DNA of 64,000 nt, from the NCBI GenBank assembly GCA_963665005.2, contig CAXXTQ010000001.1, positions 1,922,001 to 1,986,000 on the forward strand, in the 5' to 3' direction. The position numbers were made by a program, and so were the translations under genes. The notes under the pieces were generated by a model. That model ran no database searches. It had not been told where the DNA came from and was given only the letters and a program-made list of their open reading frames with translations. The stretch is from G963665005 sp963665005. GTDB taxonomy: Bacteria > Bacillota > Clostridia > Christensenellales > SZUA-584. How positions within the stretch are numbered: position 1 is the stretch's first letter; each line of letters starts with the position of its first letter. Positions 51,105-60,455 of the stretch are shown here, one piece after another.

Positions 51105-52184
51105 ATGAGCAAATTCAATGTAGGGATTGTAGGAGCAACCGGCATGGTGGGCCAAAGGTTTGTTTCGCTTCTGGCGAATCATCCGTGGTTTAATATTACT
51201 CACCTTAGCGCGAGCGAAAGATCTGCCGGAAAAACATATAAAGATGCCGTCGGTAAAAGGTGGAGTTTGAGTACTCCCATGCCCGAAGATGTTTCAAAAA
51301 TGACGGTTTATGATGCTAATGATATTAAAGCCGCCGGCAAAAACGCAGACTTTGTTTTCTGTGCTATTAATTTAGATAAAGCGCTGACAAGCGAGCTGGA
51401 AGAAAAATATGCCAAAGCGGAAATACCTGTAGTCTCAAATAACAGCGCGCACAGAGGGACACCTGATGTGCCTATGCTTATTCCCGAGATAAACGATGCG
51501 CATCTGCAGATTATACCAAAACAGAGAGAGCGGCTTGGCACAAAGCGCGGATTTATCGCTGTTAAGCCAAACTGCTCTATACAAACTTATGTGCCCGCGC
51601 TGCACCCGCTTTGGGATTTTGGCATAGAAGAAGTTGTTGCCTGCACTTACCAGGCGATTTCAGGAGCAGGGAAAACGTTTGATTCCTGGCCGGAAATGCT
51701 TGACAACGTTATACCGTATATCGGCGGCGAAGAGCAGAAAAGCGAACAAGAACCGATGAAAATCTGGGGAGAAGTCAAGGGCGCTAAAATCGCGAACTGC
51801 GAAAAACCGGTGATAACAAGCCAGTGTATAAGAGTACCCGTATCAGACGGGCATTTGGCGGCAACTTTTGTAAGGTTTTCTAACCCGCCGTCTATAGAGA
51901 AAATTAAGCAAAGGTGGGAAAGCTATAAAGGCCTCCCCCAAAAGCTTAATTTTCCAAGCGCACCCAAACAGTTTTTGATGTATTTTGAAGACGATTCAAG
52001 GCCGCAGACAAAGCTTGACCGTGACAACGGCGATGGTATGGCGGTATCAATCGGGCGCCTGAGAAAAGATAATGTGTACGACTATAAGTTTGTGTGCCTT
52101 AGCCATAACACGTTAAGAGGCGCGGCAGGCGGCGCAGTTCTGGTAGCAGAGCTTTTAGCTGCAAAAGGTTATTTAGATAAATAA
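51105..52184 (+). CDS. asd: Aspartate-semialdehyde dehydrogenase
   Basis: The ATG at 51105 follows AGGAGG closely; an ATG at 51069 would overlap the riboswitch terminator. The 359-residue product is of the archaeal/fungal type of the enzyme: GIVGATGMVGQRFVSLL (NADP loop), the active-site Cys in VKPNCSIQTYV, and ACTYQAISGAGKTFDSW. It reduces aspartyl phosphate to aspartate semialdehyde for lysine, threonine and methionine synthesis. Under the lysine riboswitch its main role here is the lysine/DAP branch. Confidence 0.95.
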   Translation: MSKFNVGIVGATGMVGQRFVSLLANHPWFNITHLSASERSAGKTYKDAVGKRWSLSTPMPEDVSKMTVYDANDIKAAGKNADFVFCAINLDKALTSELEEKYAKAEIPVVSNNSAHRGTPDVPMLIPEINDAHLQIIPKQRERLGTKRGFIAVKPNCSIQTYVPALHPLWDFGIEEVVACTYQAISGAGKTFDSWPEMLDNVIPYIGGEEQKSEQEPMKIWGEVKGAKIANCEKPVITSQCIRVPVSDGHLAATFVRFSNPPSIEKIKQRWESYKGLPQKLNFPSAPKQFLMYFEDDSRPQTKLDRDNGDGMAVSIGRLRKDNVYDYKFVCLSHNTLRGAAGGAVLVAELLAAKGYLDK

Positions 52185-52211
52185 GATTGTAATAAAAAAA
52201 GGAGTTAAATT

Positions 52212-53093
52212 ATGAGTATTTTTACAGGTGCCGGAACAGCATTGGTAACACCGTTTAACGACAATGGTATAGACTTTGCGGCTTTTGAGGTATTGATAGA
52301 ATACCAGATAGAGAACAATATAGATGCTCTTATCGTATGCGGTACAACGGGAGAATCTTCAACAATGACAAAAGAGGAAGATTTAAGCGCTATTGATTTT
52401 GTTGTTAAGCAGGCGGCAGGACGTGTTCCTGTAATCGCCGGAACGGGGAGCAACAACACCACAGCTGCGATAGAAACATCTTTAGAAGCGACCGACCTTG
52501 GAGTAGACGGTATATTGGTTGTAACGCCTTATTACAATAAATGCACAGATACCGGGCTTATACGCCATTATCTTGCTATTGCAGATGAAGCTGTAGCTCC
52601 TGTTATAGCTTATAATGTTCCGGGCAGGACGGGCGTTAACATTTCACCTAAGGTAATGAAAGAGATAAGTTCTCACGAAAAAATCGTGGGTATTAAAGAA
52701 GCAAGCGGAAACATTGTGCAGATTGCAGAAACGGCAAGGCTCTGCCCCGGTATAGACTTATATTCGGGTAACGACGATCACGTTGTACCTCTTCTTTCGC
52801 TTGGAGGCAAGGGCGTTATTTCAGTTGTTGCGAACGTCGCTCCGCAGATGACGCATGATATGGTCGAAAGCTTTTTGAGCGGCGATATTCAAAAGGCAAG
52901 AATATTGCAATTTGCTTTAAATCCGCTTACAAACGCGCTTTTCTCAGAAGTTAATCCCATTCCGGTAAAGACTGCGCTAAATATGATAGGCATAAATGCA
53001 GGTATTTTAAGAATGCCTCTTTGTGAAATGAGCGCCGATAAAGCTGCTTTATTAAAAAAGGAACTTATAGCATTCGGGTTTGATATAGCATAA
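52212..53093 (+). CDS. dapA: 4-hydroxy-tetrahydrodipicolinate synthase
   Basis: A 293-residue TIM-barrel aldolase. The GTTGESSTM phosphate-loop-like motif, the catalytic Tyr in IAYNVPGRTGVN and the Schiff-base Lys in KIVGIKEASGN are present. It condenses pyruvate with aspartate semialdehyde, the first committed step to DAP and lysine. It follows asd after 27 bp with its own SD (AGGAG). Confidence 0.97.
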   Translation: MSIFTGAGTALVTPFNDNGIDFAAFEVLIEYQIENNIDALIVCGTTGESSTMTKEEDLSAIDFVVKQAAGRVPVIAGTGSNNTTAAIETSLEATDLGVDGILVVTPYYNKCTDTGLIRHYLAIADEAVAPVIAYNVPGRTGVNISPKVMKEISSHEKIVGIKEASGNIVQIAETARLCPGIDLYSGNDDHVVPLLSLGGKGVISVVANVAPQMTHDMVESFLSGDIQKARILQFALNPLTNALFSEVNPIPVKTALNMIGINAGILRMPLCEMSADKAALLKKELIAFGFDIA

Positions 53094-53169
53094 ATCTTGC
53101 AGCAGCCGCTCTTATAAAAAGGCAGGTTTAAAAAAAGAAATTAATTCACGTTTATCTGTAAGATGATAT

Positions 53170-53206
53170 ACAGCCCTTGTAAAAAAGGGCTGTTCTATAT
53201 TATACT
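53170..53206 (+). promoter_or_regulatory. Hairpin and possible internal promoter before dapB
   Basis: The 142-bp gap between dapA and dapB holds a 9-bp stem ACAGCCCTT/AAGGGCTGT (53170-53193), weak as a terminator because few T follow. Overlapping it, TTGTAA (53177) and TATACT (53201) are 18 bp apart and could start dapB separately. Confidence 0.4.
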
Positions 53207-53241
53207 ATTTATAAACAATTACGATATTTTACGAGGTGGAT

Positions 53242-54450
53242 ATGACAAAGATAATAATTTGCGGCGCAAACGGCAAGATGGGACAGGTCTTATCGAACGT
53301 CGCTTTATCAGCAAACGATATGTGCGTTGTAGCAGGCGTAGATAAATTTCCCGCAAGTATTCAAAATGATTATAACGTATATGACGATATAAACAAATGC
53401 GAAGAAAAGGCAGATGTAATAATAGATTTTTCAAGGCCGGAAGCATTAACGGCTAATCTTGATTATGCCAAAAAAAATGATATGTCTATTGTAATAGCTA
53501 CAACAGGCTTTTCGGACGATGAAAAGAAAATAATTGAAGAGGCGTCCCAGAATATTCCTGTTTTTTTTGCGGCTAATATGTCGCTTGGCGTAAACCTTCA
53601 GATGGAGCTTGCGAAAAAATCAGCCGAATTTTTAGGTGAAGCATACGATATAGAAATTATAGAAAAGCACCATAACCAGAAAGTAGACGCGCCGAGCGGT
53701 ACTGCTCTTGCAATTGCCGATTATATAAACGACGCATACTACGATAAAAAAGAATATATGTACGGAAGGCACACAAAAACTGAAAAAAGAGGCAGGGAGA
53801 TCTGCCTTCACGCTGTACGCGGCGGAACAATTACCGGAGAACACAGCGTACAATTTATAGGCACTGACGAGATAATTGAGGTTAACCATATCGCGCAGTC
53901 CAAGAAGATTTTTGCTTCGGGTGCACTCAGGGCGGCGGTCTTTATGGTTGGCAAACCGGCCGGACTTTATGATATGAACGACCTTATATCCGAAATCGCT
54001 ATTACCAACATTTATAAAGACGACAGACAGGCTATGGTTACAATGACGGATATACCTTTTTCGCCTTCTATGATAGCGAACATATTCGAGGAGATAGCAA
54101 ACAAAAACATAAAAGTCGATATAATAAGCCAGACTGCGCCGCATAATGGTATCGTTAGCTTGTCTTTTTCCATGCCGCACAGCGATATGGGAAAATGCAT
54201 TAATGTACTGAAAAAGTTTGAGAGCGGCGGCGCAAAAATGATTACAAACGATTCACTTTCAAAGCTGACGGTTGAAGGCGCGGGAATGCAGAGGCAGTCG
54301 GGAGTTGCATCTAAGCTATTCGAAGCGCTTGCAAAAAAAGATATAGGTATTTATATAATAACTACATCCGAGACAAAGATTTGTTTCTGCGTTGACGCAA
54401 ACAGAGCAAAAGACGCCATTGAAGTTGTTTCGCAAGCATTTTCTCTGTAA
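53242..54450 (+). CDS. dapB: 4-hydroxy-tetrahydrodipicolinate reductase fused to two aspartokinase-type ACT domains
   Basis: From the ATG at 53242 (GAGG upstream) the product is 402 residues; ordinary DapB is about 245-270. Residues 1-250 are a full DapB: IIICGANGKMGQV, the E(I)xEKHHNQKVDAPSGTA motif (His143/144, Lys147) and the usual C-terminus GLYDMNDLI. Residues 258-402 match the regulatory half of aspartokinase: ACT1 (DRQAMVTMTDIPFSPSMI, VDIISQ) and ACT2 (KLTVEGAGMQRQSGVASKLF, IITTSETKI). The kinase domain is absent. ACT pairs bind lysine or threonine in aspartokinase, so this DapB may be feedback-controlled. The frame is continuous through the junction near 53990. Confidence 0.93.
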   Translation: MTKIIICGANGKMGQVLSNVALSANDMCVVAGVDKFPASIQNDYNVYDDINKCEEKADVIIDFSRPEALTANLDYAKKNDMSIVIATTGFSDDEKKIIEEASQNIPVFFAANMSLGVNLQMELAKKSAEFLGEAYDIEIIEKHHNQKVDAPSGTALAIADYINDAYYDKKEYMYGRHTKTEKRGREICLHAVRGGTITGEHSVQFIGTDEIIEVNHIAQSKKIFASGALRAAVFMVGKPAGLYDMNDLISEIAITNIYKDDRQAMVTMTDIPFSPSMIANIFEEIANKNIKVDIISQTAPHNGIVSLSFSMPHSDMGKCINVLKKFESGGAKMITNDSLSKLTVEGAGMQRQSGVASKLFEALAKKDIGIYIITTSETKICFCVDANRAKDAIEVVSQAFSL

Positions 54451-54457
54451 AATAAAA

Positions 54458-54494
54458 AGAAGCGCCGAATTATATACACGACGCTTCTTTTTTT
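54458..54494. terminator. Bidirectional terminator between dapB and purD
   Basis: AGAAGCG.CG pairs with CG.CGCTTCT (54458-54488) and is followed by eight T on the plus strand; an A-run on the left serves the leftward purine operon. Confidence 0.9.
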
Positions 54495-54497
54495 ATG

Positions 54498-55748
54498 CTA
54501 TTTTATACCGATATCACGGCGGTATTGCGCGCCTTTGAAATCAATTTTTTCTGTCTGTGCGTACGCAAGCTTTCGCGCCTGTTCCATATCTGCCCCAAGC
54601 GCCGTAACGCCGAGCACCCTTCCCCCGTTAGTGTAATATGAGCCGTCTTTTTTTGCCGTTCCGGCATGAAATACAGTCGCACCGTTTACTTTATCTATGC
54701 CGCTAATTTTTATGACCTTGTCATATTTCCCGGGATATCCTCCCGATGCCATTACAACGCATACGGCGCTGCGCTCGTCCCATTCAAGATTTATTTCAGA
54801 AAGCCTTTCGTCTATAACGGCATCTATGATATCTAGAAGATCGTTTTTTAAACGAGGAAGTACTACCTGTGCCTCGGGGTCGCCGAAACGCGCGTTATAT
54901 TCCAAAAGCTTCGGGCCGCTTTTTGTCAGCATAAGCCCGAAGAAAATCACGCCTTTAAAATCTCTGCCCTCGCTCTGCAAAGCATGCAGCGTTCTTTTTA
55001 TTACTGTTTCTTCGACCTGCTCTTTTATCTCGCGGGTATACTTAGGGCTTGGGCTGAAAGTGCCCATGCCGCCCGTGTTCGGCCCTTTATCGCCGTCGAA
55101 TATGCGCTTGTGGTCCTGCGCGCTTTCCATGGGCAATATCGTTTTTCCGTCACAAAACGACAAAATAGAAACTTCGGGCCCTTGAATATATTCTTCTATA
55201 ACTACTCTTTTCCCCGCATCGCCGAACGCTTTATTTATCATTATGTTATAAAGAGCATCTTGTGCCTGCTGTTTAGTTTCGCATATTATAACACCTTTTC
55301 CGAGCGCGAGCCCGTCCGCTTTCACGACGGTCGGAAGACTGCAGCCTTCAATATAATCCAAAGCTTTTTGATAATCATCAAAAATTTCATATCCGGCTGT
55401 CGGAATATCATATTTTTTCATGAGCTGTTTTGCGTAAACTTTGCTGCCTTCGATTTCTGCTGCGTCGGATTTCGGCCCGAAAGCGCGTATGCCTTCGGAT
55501 TGAAGCCTGTCTACCATACCCATATACAAAGGGTCATCGGGCGCGACAATAACTAAATCGAATGCTTGCGCCTTAGCATAATCGACAATACCGTCTATAT
55601 CCGTCGCTTTAATATCCACGCACTTTGCAATATCGCTTATACCGCCGTTACCCGGCGCACAATGCACCTCGGAAACTTTTTTATTCTGCAATAGTTTCCA
55701 TATAATGACGTGTTCTCTTCCGCCGCCTCCGACAACGAGTATCTTCAT
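54498..55748 (-). CDS. purD: Phosphoribosylamine-glycine ligase
   Basis: A 416-residue ATP-grasp enzyme: MKILVVGGGGREHVI at the N-terminus, the ATP-grasp segments VVKADGLALGKGVIIC and GPNTGGMGTFSPSP, and LEYNARFGDPEAQVVLP with metal ligands. It joins glycine to phosphoribosylamine, step 2 of IMP synthesis. Last gene of the operon. Confidence 0.97.
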   Translation of the reverse strand: MKILVVGGGGREHVIIWKLLQNKKVSEVHCAPGNGGISDIAKCVDIKATDIDGIVDYAKAQAFDLVIVAPDDPLYMGMVDRLQSEGIRAFGPKSDAAEIEGSKVYAKQLMKKYDIPTAGYEIFDDYQKALDYIEGCSLPTVVKADGLALGKGVIICETKQQAQDALYNIMINKAFGDAGKRVVIEEYIQGPEVSILSFCDGKTILPMESAQDHKRIFDGDKGPNTGGMGTFSPSPKYTREIKEQVEETVIKRTLHALQSEGRDFKGVIFFGLMLTKSGPKLLEYNARFGDPEAQVVLPRLKNDLLDIIDAVIDERLSEINLEWDERSAVCVVMASGGYPGKYDKVIKISGIDKVNGATVFHAGTAKKDGSYYTNGGRVLGVTALGADMEQARKLAYAQTEKIDFKGAQYRRDIGIK

Positions 55749-55760
55749 GCTTTGCTCCTT

Positions 55761-57293
55761 TTAGTGTTTGAAATGTCTCATGCCCGTCGTTACCATGGCT
55801 ATGCCAAGCTCGTCGCACGCTTTTATAGAATCTTCATCGCGTATACTTCCACCCGGCTGTATGATAGCTGTAATGCCGTATTCTGCGGCAAGCCTTACGC
55901 AGTCGTCAAAAGGAAAATAAGCGTCTGAAGCAAGCGCCGCTCCTTTTGCACTCTCGCCTGCTCTGCGGAGCGCATCTTCTGCTGCCCATATTCTTGAAAC
56001 CTGGCCCGGGCCAAGGCCCAAAGATTTTTTATTCTTAGCTACCGAGATAGCGTTAGATTTTAAATGTTTGACTAGCTTCCATGCAAACTTTAAATCATCC
56101 AATTCTTGTTGCGTGGGCTTACGTTTAGTAACTACTTTTAAATCTCCGTCGAAAAGCTTTGTGTCAAGCTGCTGTACGAGTAGGCCGCCTGAAGGCTTTT
56201 TGATATCTACTGCATCGTCCTTTGGTTTTGCAGTTATGTCGGGAAGAACCATAATGCGCAGATTCTTTTTTGTCTTCAAAGTTTCCAAAGCATCGTCTGT
56301 AAAAGAAGGAGCAATTACTATCTCCAAGAAAATCTTTACCATCTCCTCGGCAGTTTTCTTGTCAACTTCCCTGTTTACAGCAACTATTCCGCCGTATATG
56401 GATACTGGGTCTGCCTCATACGCTTTCATGTATGCTTCGTAAACGGTATCCGCGCTTCCCACTCCGCAAGGGTTTGCATGCTTAGACGCTACTACTGTGG
56501 TTTCTTCAAATTCTCGCAGGCAGTCGAGCGCGCCCGTTGTATCGTTTATGTTATTAAAAGAAAGCTCTTTTCCCCAAAGCTGCTCTGCCGACGCAAGCGT
56601 TCCCGATATGCCAAGCGGTTCTCTGTAAAAAGCGGCGCTCTGATGCGGATTTTCTCCATACCTCATATCCTGCGCTTTTTCATATGTCAATGTCAGTTTC
56701 TCGGGATATCCCCCGCCGTTTTGTTTTCTCAAATATCCTGAGATAAGAGCATCGTATGCCGCTGTATGTTCAAAAACCTTGGTGCACAAATCAAACTTAG
56801 TCTCTTTTGTTATACCTCCGTTTTTCAGCTCATCCAAAACTCTGCCGTAATCGGCAGGGTCGACTATAGAAGCAACGTCCTGCCAGTTTTTCGCCGCCGC
56901 CCTTAGCATTGTCGGCCCGCCTATATCGATATTTTCAATGGCGTCTTCCAAAGATACATCGCTTTTCGAAATGGTTTCTTTAAAAGGATACAGATTAACA
57001 GCAACAATATCTATAAGCCCGACTCCAAGCTCCTCTATCTGTTTCATGTGTTCTTTGCTTGACCGCATAGCGAGCAGCCCTGCATGTATTTTAGGATGCA
57101 GAGTTTTTACTCTTCCGTCGAGGCATTCGGGAAAGCCTGTAATATCCGAAACATTGGTAACTTTTATTCCCGCTTTCTCAAGCGCCCGCTGTGTTCCGCC
57201 CGTCGACAAAATCTCAAACTCCAGTTCTATAAGCCCTGCCGCAAATTCTGTAATGCCTGTTTTGTCAAACACACTTAAAAAAACTCTTTTCAT
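55761..57293 (-). CDS. purH: Bifunctional AICAR transformylase / IMP cyclohydrolase
   Basis: 510 residues. The N-terminal MGS-type cyclohydrolase domain (RVFLSVFDKTGITEFAAGL, LSTGGTQRALEKAGI, GRVKTLHPKIHAG) and the C-terminal transformylase domain (YGENPHQSAAFYRE, SKHANPCGVG, GLGPGQVSRI) are complete. It carries out the last two steps to IMP. A 72-bp gap separates it from purN. Confidence 0.97.
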   Translation of the reverse strand: MKRVFLSVFDKTGITEFAAGLIELEFEILSTGGTQRALEKAGIKVTNVSDITGFPECLDGRVKTLHPKIHAGLLAMRSSKEHMKQIEELGVGLIDIVAVNLYPFKETISKSDVSLEDAIENIDIGGPTMLRAAAKNWQDVASIVDPADYGRVLDELKNGGITKETKFDLCTKVFEHTAAYDALISGYLRKQNGGGYPEKLTLTYEKAQDMRYGENPHQSAAFYREPLGISGTLASAEQLWGKELSFNNINDTTGALDCLREFEETTVVASKHANPCGVGSADTVYEAYMKAYEADPVSIYGGIVAVNREVDKKTAEEMVKIFLEIVIAPSFTDDALETLKTKKNLRIMVLPDITAKPKDDAVDIKKPSGGLLVQQLDTKLFDGDLKVVTKRKPTQQELDDLKFAWKLVKHLKSNAISVAKNKKSLGLGPGQVSRIWAAEDALRRAGESAKGAALASDAYFPFDDCVRLAAEYGITAIIQPGGSIRDEDSIKACDELGIAMVTTGMRHFKH

Positions 57294-57365
57294 AAATTAT
57301 ATCCTCCTAAAAAAATTAAAATATATTTAAAATTTAAATCACACAAAATTAAAGAGATATCATCG

Positions 57366-57986
57366 CTATTTTAAGATTTTTACTCTTCTTCCGCAAATTT
57401 CAAGATTGTCTTTACAAAGAGCAGCAATTGATTTTACCAATATTTCATGCTCCGTTTCGAGCACCCTTTCGGCAAGCGATTCGGGAGTATCGTCATCTAA
57501 TACCTGTACGCTTTTCTGCATTATAATAGGTCCGGTGTCCGTTCCTTCGTCAACAAAATGAACAGTTGCTCCCGATACTTTCGCGCCGTAATCGAGCACA
57601 GCTTTGTGAACACGTATGCCGTAATAACCTTTTCCGCAAAAGGAAGGAATAAGCGAAGGGTGTACGTTAACAATCTGGAATTTATCTACTACCTCTTTGC
57701 CGAGTATAGACATGTAACCCGCAAGAACTATAGCCTGTCCGCCGAAATTGCGTACAGCTTCTATTATGGCTTTGTCTTTTTCCGATTGATTTTTATAATC
57801 TTTATCGTTTATAACGACATACGGTACATTCGCTTTTTTTGCACGTTCTATTGCATAAGCGCCTTGCTTGCTGCAGATTACGCCTGCAACTTTAGCAGGT
57901 ATAGTGCCGTCATCGCATGCGTCCAGCACTGACTGAAAGTTCGTACCGCCGCCCGAAACCATAACAACAAGTTTGTCTATCAGCAA
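57366..57986 (-). CDS. purN: Phosphoribosylglycinamide formyltransferase
   Basis: 206 residues, with a TTG start at 57986 (GAGGGTG upstream) that overlaps purM by 7 bp; an ATG at 57962 is a shorter alternative. MVSGGGTNFQSVLDA, the catalytic Asn-His-Asp in NVHPSLIPSF and VHFVDEGTDTGPII are typical. It formylates GAR using 10-formyl-tetrahydrofolate. Confidence 0.95.
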   Translation of the reverse strand: MLIDKLVVMVSGGGTNFQSVLDACDDGTIPAKVAGVICSKQGAYAIERAKKANVPYVVINDKDYKNQSEKDKAIIEAVRNFGGQAIVLAGYMSILGKEVVDKFQIVNVHPSLIPSFCGKGYYGIRVHKAVLDYGAKVSGATVHFVDEGTDTGPIIMQKSVQVLDDDTPESLAERVLETEHEILVKSIAALCKDNLEICGRRVKILK

Positions 57987-58987
57987 AGCTTTACACCCTC
58001 ACCTTCGATAACGCTTCCTATTATGAAAGACTCTTCTCCATGTTCTCTAGCGGCAAAAGCAACTTCATTAGCGATTTCAGGTTTTACGGCGATAACCATT
58101 CCTATACCCATATTAAATGTGTTATAAGCGTCGTTCGTCTTTAGACTTGCTTGTTCAACTAAAAGATTGAATATAGGCAGCATGTCCCAGCTTCCAAGTT
58201 CTATAGCAGCCCCCAGCCCATCGGGAAGCATTCTCGGGATGTTTTCTATAAACCCTCCGCCCGTTATGTGCGCAGCGCCTTTTATATCAAACTTGCGCAT
58301 AAGCTTTAGCAGCGGTTTTACGTATATTTTTGTAGGCGTTAAAATCTCTTCACCCAGCGTTTTATTGAAACCGAATACTTGCTGATTTAATGTTTCTTCT
58401 TCCATCTTTATTACAGCGCGAACAAGCGAGAACCCATTGCTGTGAATTCCCGACGATTTTAGCCCTATCAGCACATCGCCTTCATTAATTTTGCTTCCGT
58501 TAACAAGCTTTTTTTTGTCAACGCTTCCTACGCAAAAACCCGCTATATCGTATTCGCCCTTTTTATAAAAGCCGGGCATCTCTGCCGTCTCTCCGCCTAT
58601 CAGCGCACATCCCGCTTGTTTGCAGCCGTCTGCCACACCTTTAACTATATCCGCCGCGACTGAAGGCACCAGTTTTCCCATAGCGATATAATCCAGGAAA
58701 AACATGGGCTTTGCCCCATGGCAGATAACGTCGTTTGCGCACATGGCAACGCAGTCTATACCGATGGTATCGTGCTTGTCTAGTATAAACGCGGCTTTTA
58801 GTTTTGTTCCCACGCCGTCTGTGCCCGAAACGAGAACGCTGTCTCCGTTATCGTACATGCCGCCGAAAGAGCCAAGACCCTGCATCACTTTCTTGTTAAA
58901 CGTGGACGCGGCGTGCTTTTTCATAAGGCCGACGGCTTTGTAGCCGGCCTCTACGTCTACGCCCGCGTCTTTATATGTGTAACTCAT
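57980..58987 (-). CDS. purM: Phosphoribosylformylglycinamidine cyclo-ligase
   Basis: 335 residues of the AIR synthase family: GLGSFGGMYDNGDSVLVSG, GTDGVGTKLKAAF, GGETAEMPGFYKKGEYD and HITGGGFIENIPRM. It closes the imidazole ring with ATP. Located between purF and purN. Confidence 0.97.
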   Translation of the reverse strand: MSYTYKDAGVDVEAGYKAVGLMKKHAASTFNKKVMQGLGSFGGMYDNGDSVLVSGTDGVGTKLKAAFILDKHDTIGIDCVAMCANDVICHGAKPMFFLDYIAMGKLVPSVAADIVKGVADGCKQAGCALIGGETAEMPGFYKKGEYDIAGFCVGSVDKKKLVNGSKINEGDVLIGLKSSGIHSNGFSLVRAVIKMEEETLNQQVFGFNKTLGEEILTPTKIYVKPLLKLMRKFDIKGAAHITGGGFIENIPRMLPDGLGAAIELGSWDMLPIFNLLVEQASLKTNDAYNTFNMGIGMVIAVKPEIANEVAFAAREHGEESFIIGSVIEGEGVKLC

Positions 58988-58999
58988 ATTTTCTCCTTA

Positions 59000-60454
59000 T
59001 TAATCAAGTACATTCTTCTTTTGACATTTTAGCAGATGGTCAACGTTATCGGGATATTCTCCGTTAAAACAGCCAAGGCAGAAATTACACGCCGCGCCTT
59101 CAACCGTTTTTAAAAGGTCTTCTATGCTAAGATAATGCAGAGAATCCGCCCCTATCAGCTTTTGAATTTCCTCAACAGAATTTTTCGCACCTATAAGCTG
59201 GTCGTGCGAAGAAGTATCAATGCCAAAATAGCACGGATGCTTTATCGGCGGCGAGCTTATCTGCATATGAACTTCTTTGGCTCCCGCAAGTTTTATCATC
59301 TCAACTATTCTTTTAGAAGTCGTTCCGCGCACTATGGAGTCGTCTACGAGTATAACTCTCTGTCCGTGCACGTTTCGTTTCAAAGCATTTAGCTTTAAGC
59401 TAACTCCTACTTCTCTTTTTCCCTGTGCGGGTTGTATAAAAGTTCTTCCCACATATCGGTTTTTTGCCAGCGCTTTTCTGAAAGGTATTCCCGACTGTTC
59501 GGCATAACCCATAGCAGCCGGCCTTGCCGAATCGGGCACCCCCGCTACTATATCTGCATCTACGGGATTAGCAATCGCAAGCCTTGCTCCTGCACGCTCT
59601 CTTGCCTTGTGTACGCATATTCCGTCTATGTCAGAATCGGGGCGTGCAAAATATACATATTCAAAAATACAAAGCGCTGTTTCCATCGCCCTTGTACCCT
59701 GATACGATTTCAAGCCGTCTTTATCTATTGATATGATTTCTCCGGGGCGCAGGTCTCTTATAAACTCGGCGCCTATTGTATCAAACGCGCACGATTCCGA
59801 CGCAAACACATAAGAATCGTCTATTTTGCCAAGCGCTATCGGCCTTATGCCCTTAGGGTCTCTTACGCCGATGAGCTGGTCGGGCGTCATTATTACGAGC
59901 GCATAACTGCCCTTTAGCATTTCCATAGTTTTTTTAATGCCGTTTATAATACCGTTCTTGCTGTTTTTTACAATGAGGCTTGCCAAAACTTCCGAGTCAA
60001 TAGATGTTTGAAAAATCGCCCCTTCGTTTTCAAGGCTGTCCCGCAGCTCTTTTGCGTTAATAAGGTTACCGTTATGTGCGAGTGCAAGGTTGCCTTTTTT
60101 AGAGCTTATAACAAGCGGCTGGGCGTTTGCCAAATGGCTGTCGCCCGTAGTTGAATATCTCACATGGCCTATAGCCGAGCGTGCTTTCACAAGATTGCCA
60201 AGGCCGTCTTTGAACACTTCCGATATTAGACCCATGCCTTTATGATAATCTATCTTACCGTTTCTTACAACGGCTATTCCACCGCTTTCCTGGCCTCTGT
60301 GCTGAAGTGCAAAAAGACCATAATACGCAGCTTCCGCCGGATCGATACTATCGTCAGCACACCAAATCCCAAAAACACCGCATTCTTCTCTCATGCAGTC
60401 ATCGTAAGGTTTTATTCTCTGATACGGCTTTGGAAGTTTAATTTTTAGCGGCAT
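59000..60454 (-). CDS. purF: Amidophosphoribosyltransferase
   Basis: 484 residues. A 24-residue propeptide precedes the nucleophile Cys25 in REECGVFGIW, which must be freed by cleavage as in B. subtilis PurF. The Ntn glutaminase domain (LQHRGQESGGIAV) is followed by the PRTase domain with VILVDDSIVRGTTSKRIV. Cysteines in CIFEYVYF, KHPCYFG and NFCLGCFNGEYP match the four ligands of the [4Fe-4S] cluster of the B. subtilis type, which makes such enzymes oxygen-sensitive. First committed step of purine synthesis. Confidence 0.97.
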   Translation of the reverse strand: MPLKIKLPKPYQRIKPYDDCMREECGVFGIWCADDSIDPAEAAYYGLFALQHRGQESGGIAVVRNGKIDYHKGMGLISEVFKDGLGNLVKARSAIGHVRYSTTGDSHLANAQPLVISSKKGNLALAHNGNLINAKELRDSLENEGAIFQTSIDSEVLASLIVKNSKNGIINGIKKTMEMLKGSYALVIMTPDQLIGVRDPKGIRPIALGKIDDSYVFASESCAFDTIGAEFIRDLRPGEIISIDKDGLKSYQGTRAMETALCIFEYVYFARPDSDIDGICVHKARERAGARLAIANPVDADIVAGVPDSARPAAMGYAEQSGIPFRKALAKNRYVGRTFIQPAQGKREVGVSLKLNALKRNVHGQRVILVDDSIVRGTTSKRIVEMIKLAGAKEVHMQISSPPIKHPCYFGIDTSSHDQLIGAKNSVEEIQKLIGADSLHYLSIEDLLKTVEGAACNFCLGCFNGEYPDNVDHLLKCQKKNVLD

Positions 60455-60455
60455 T

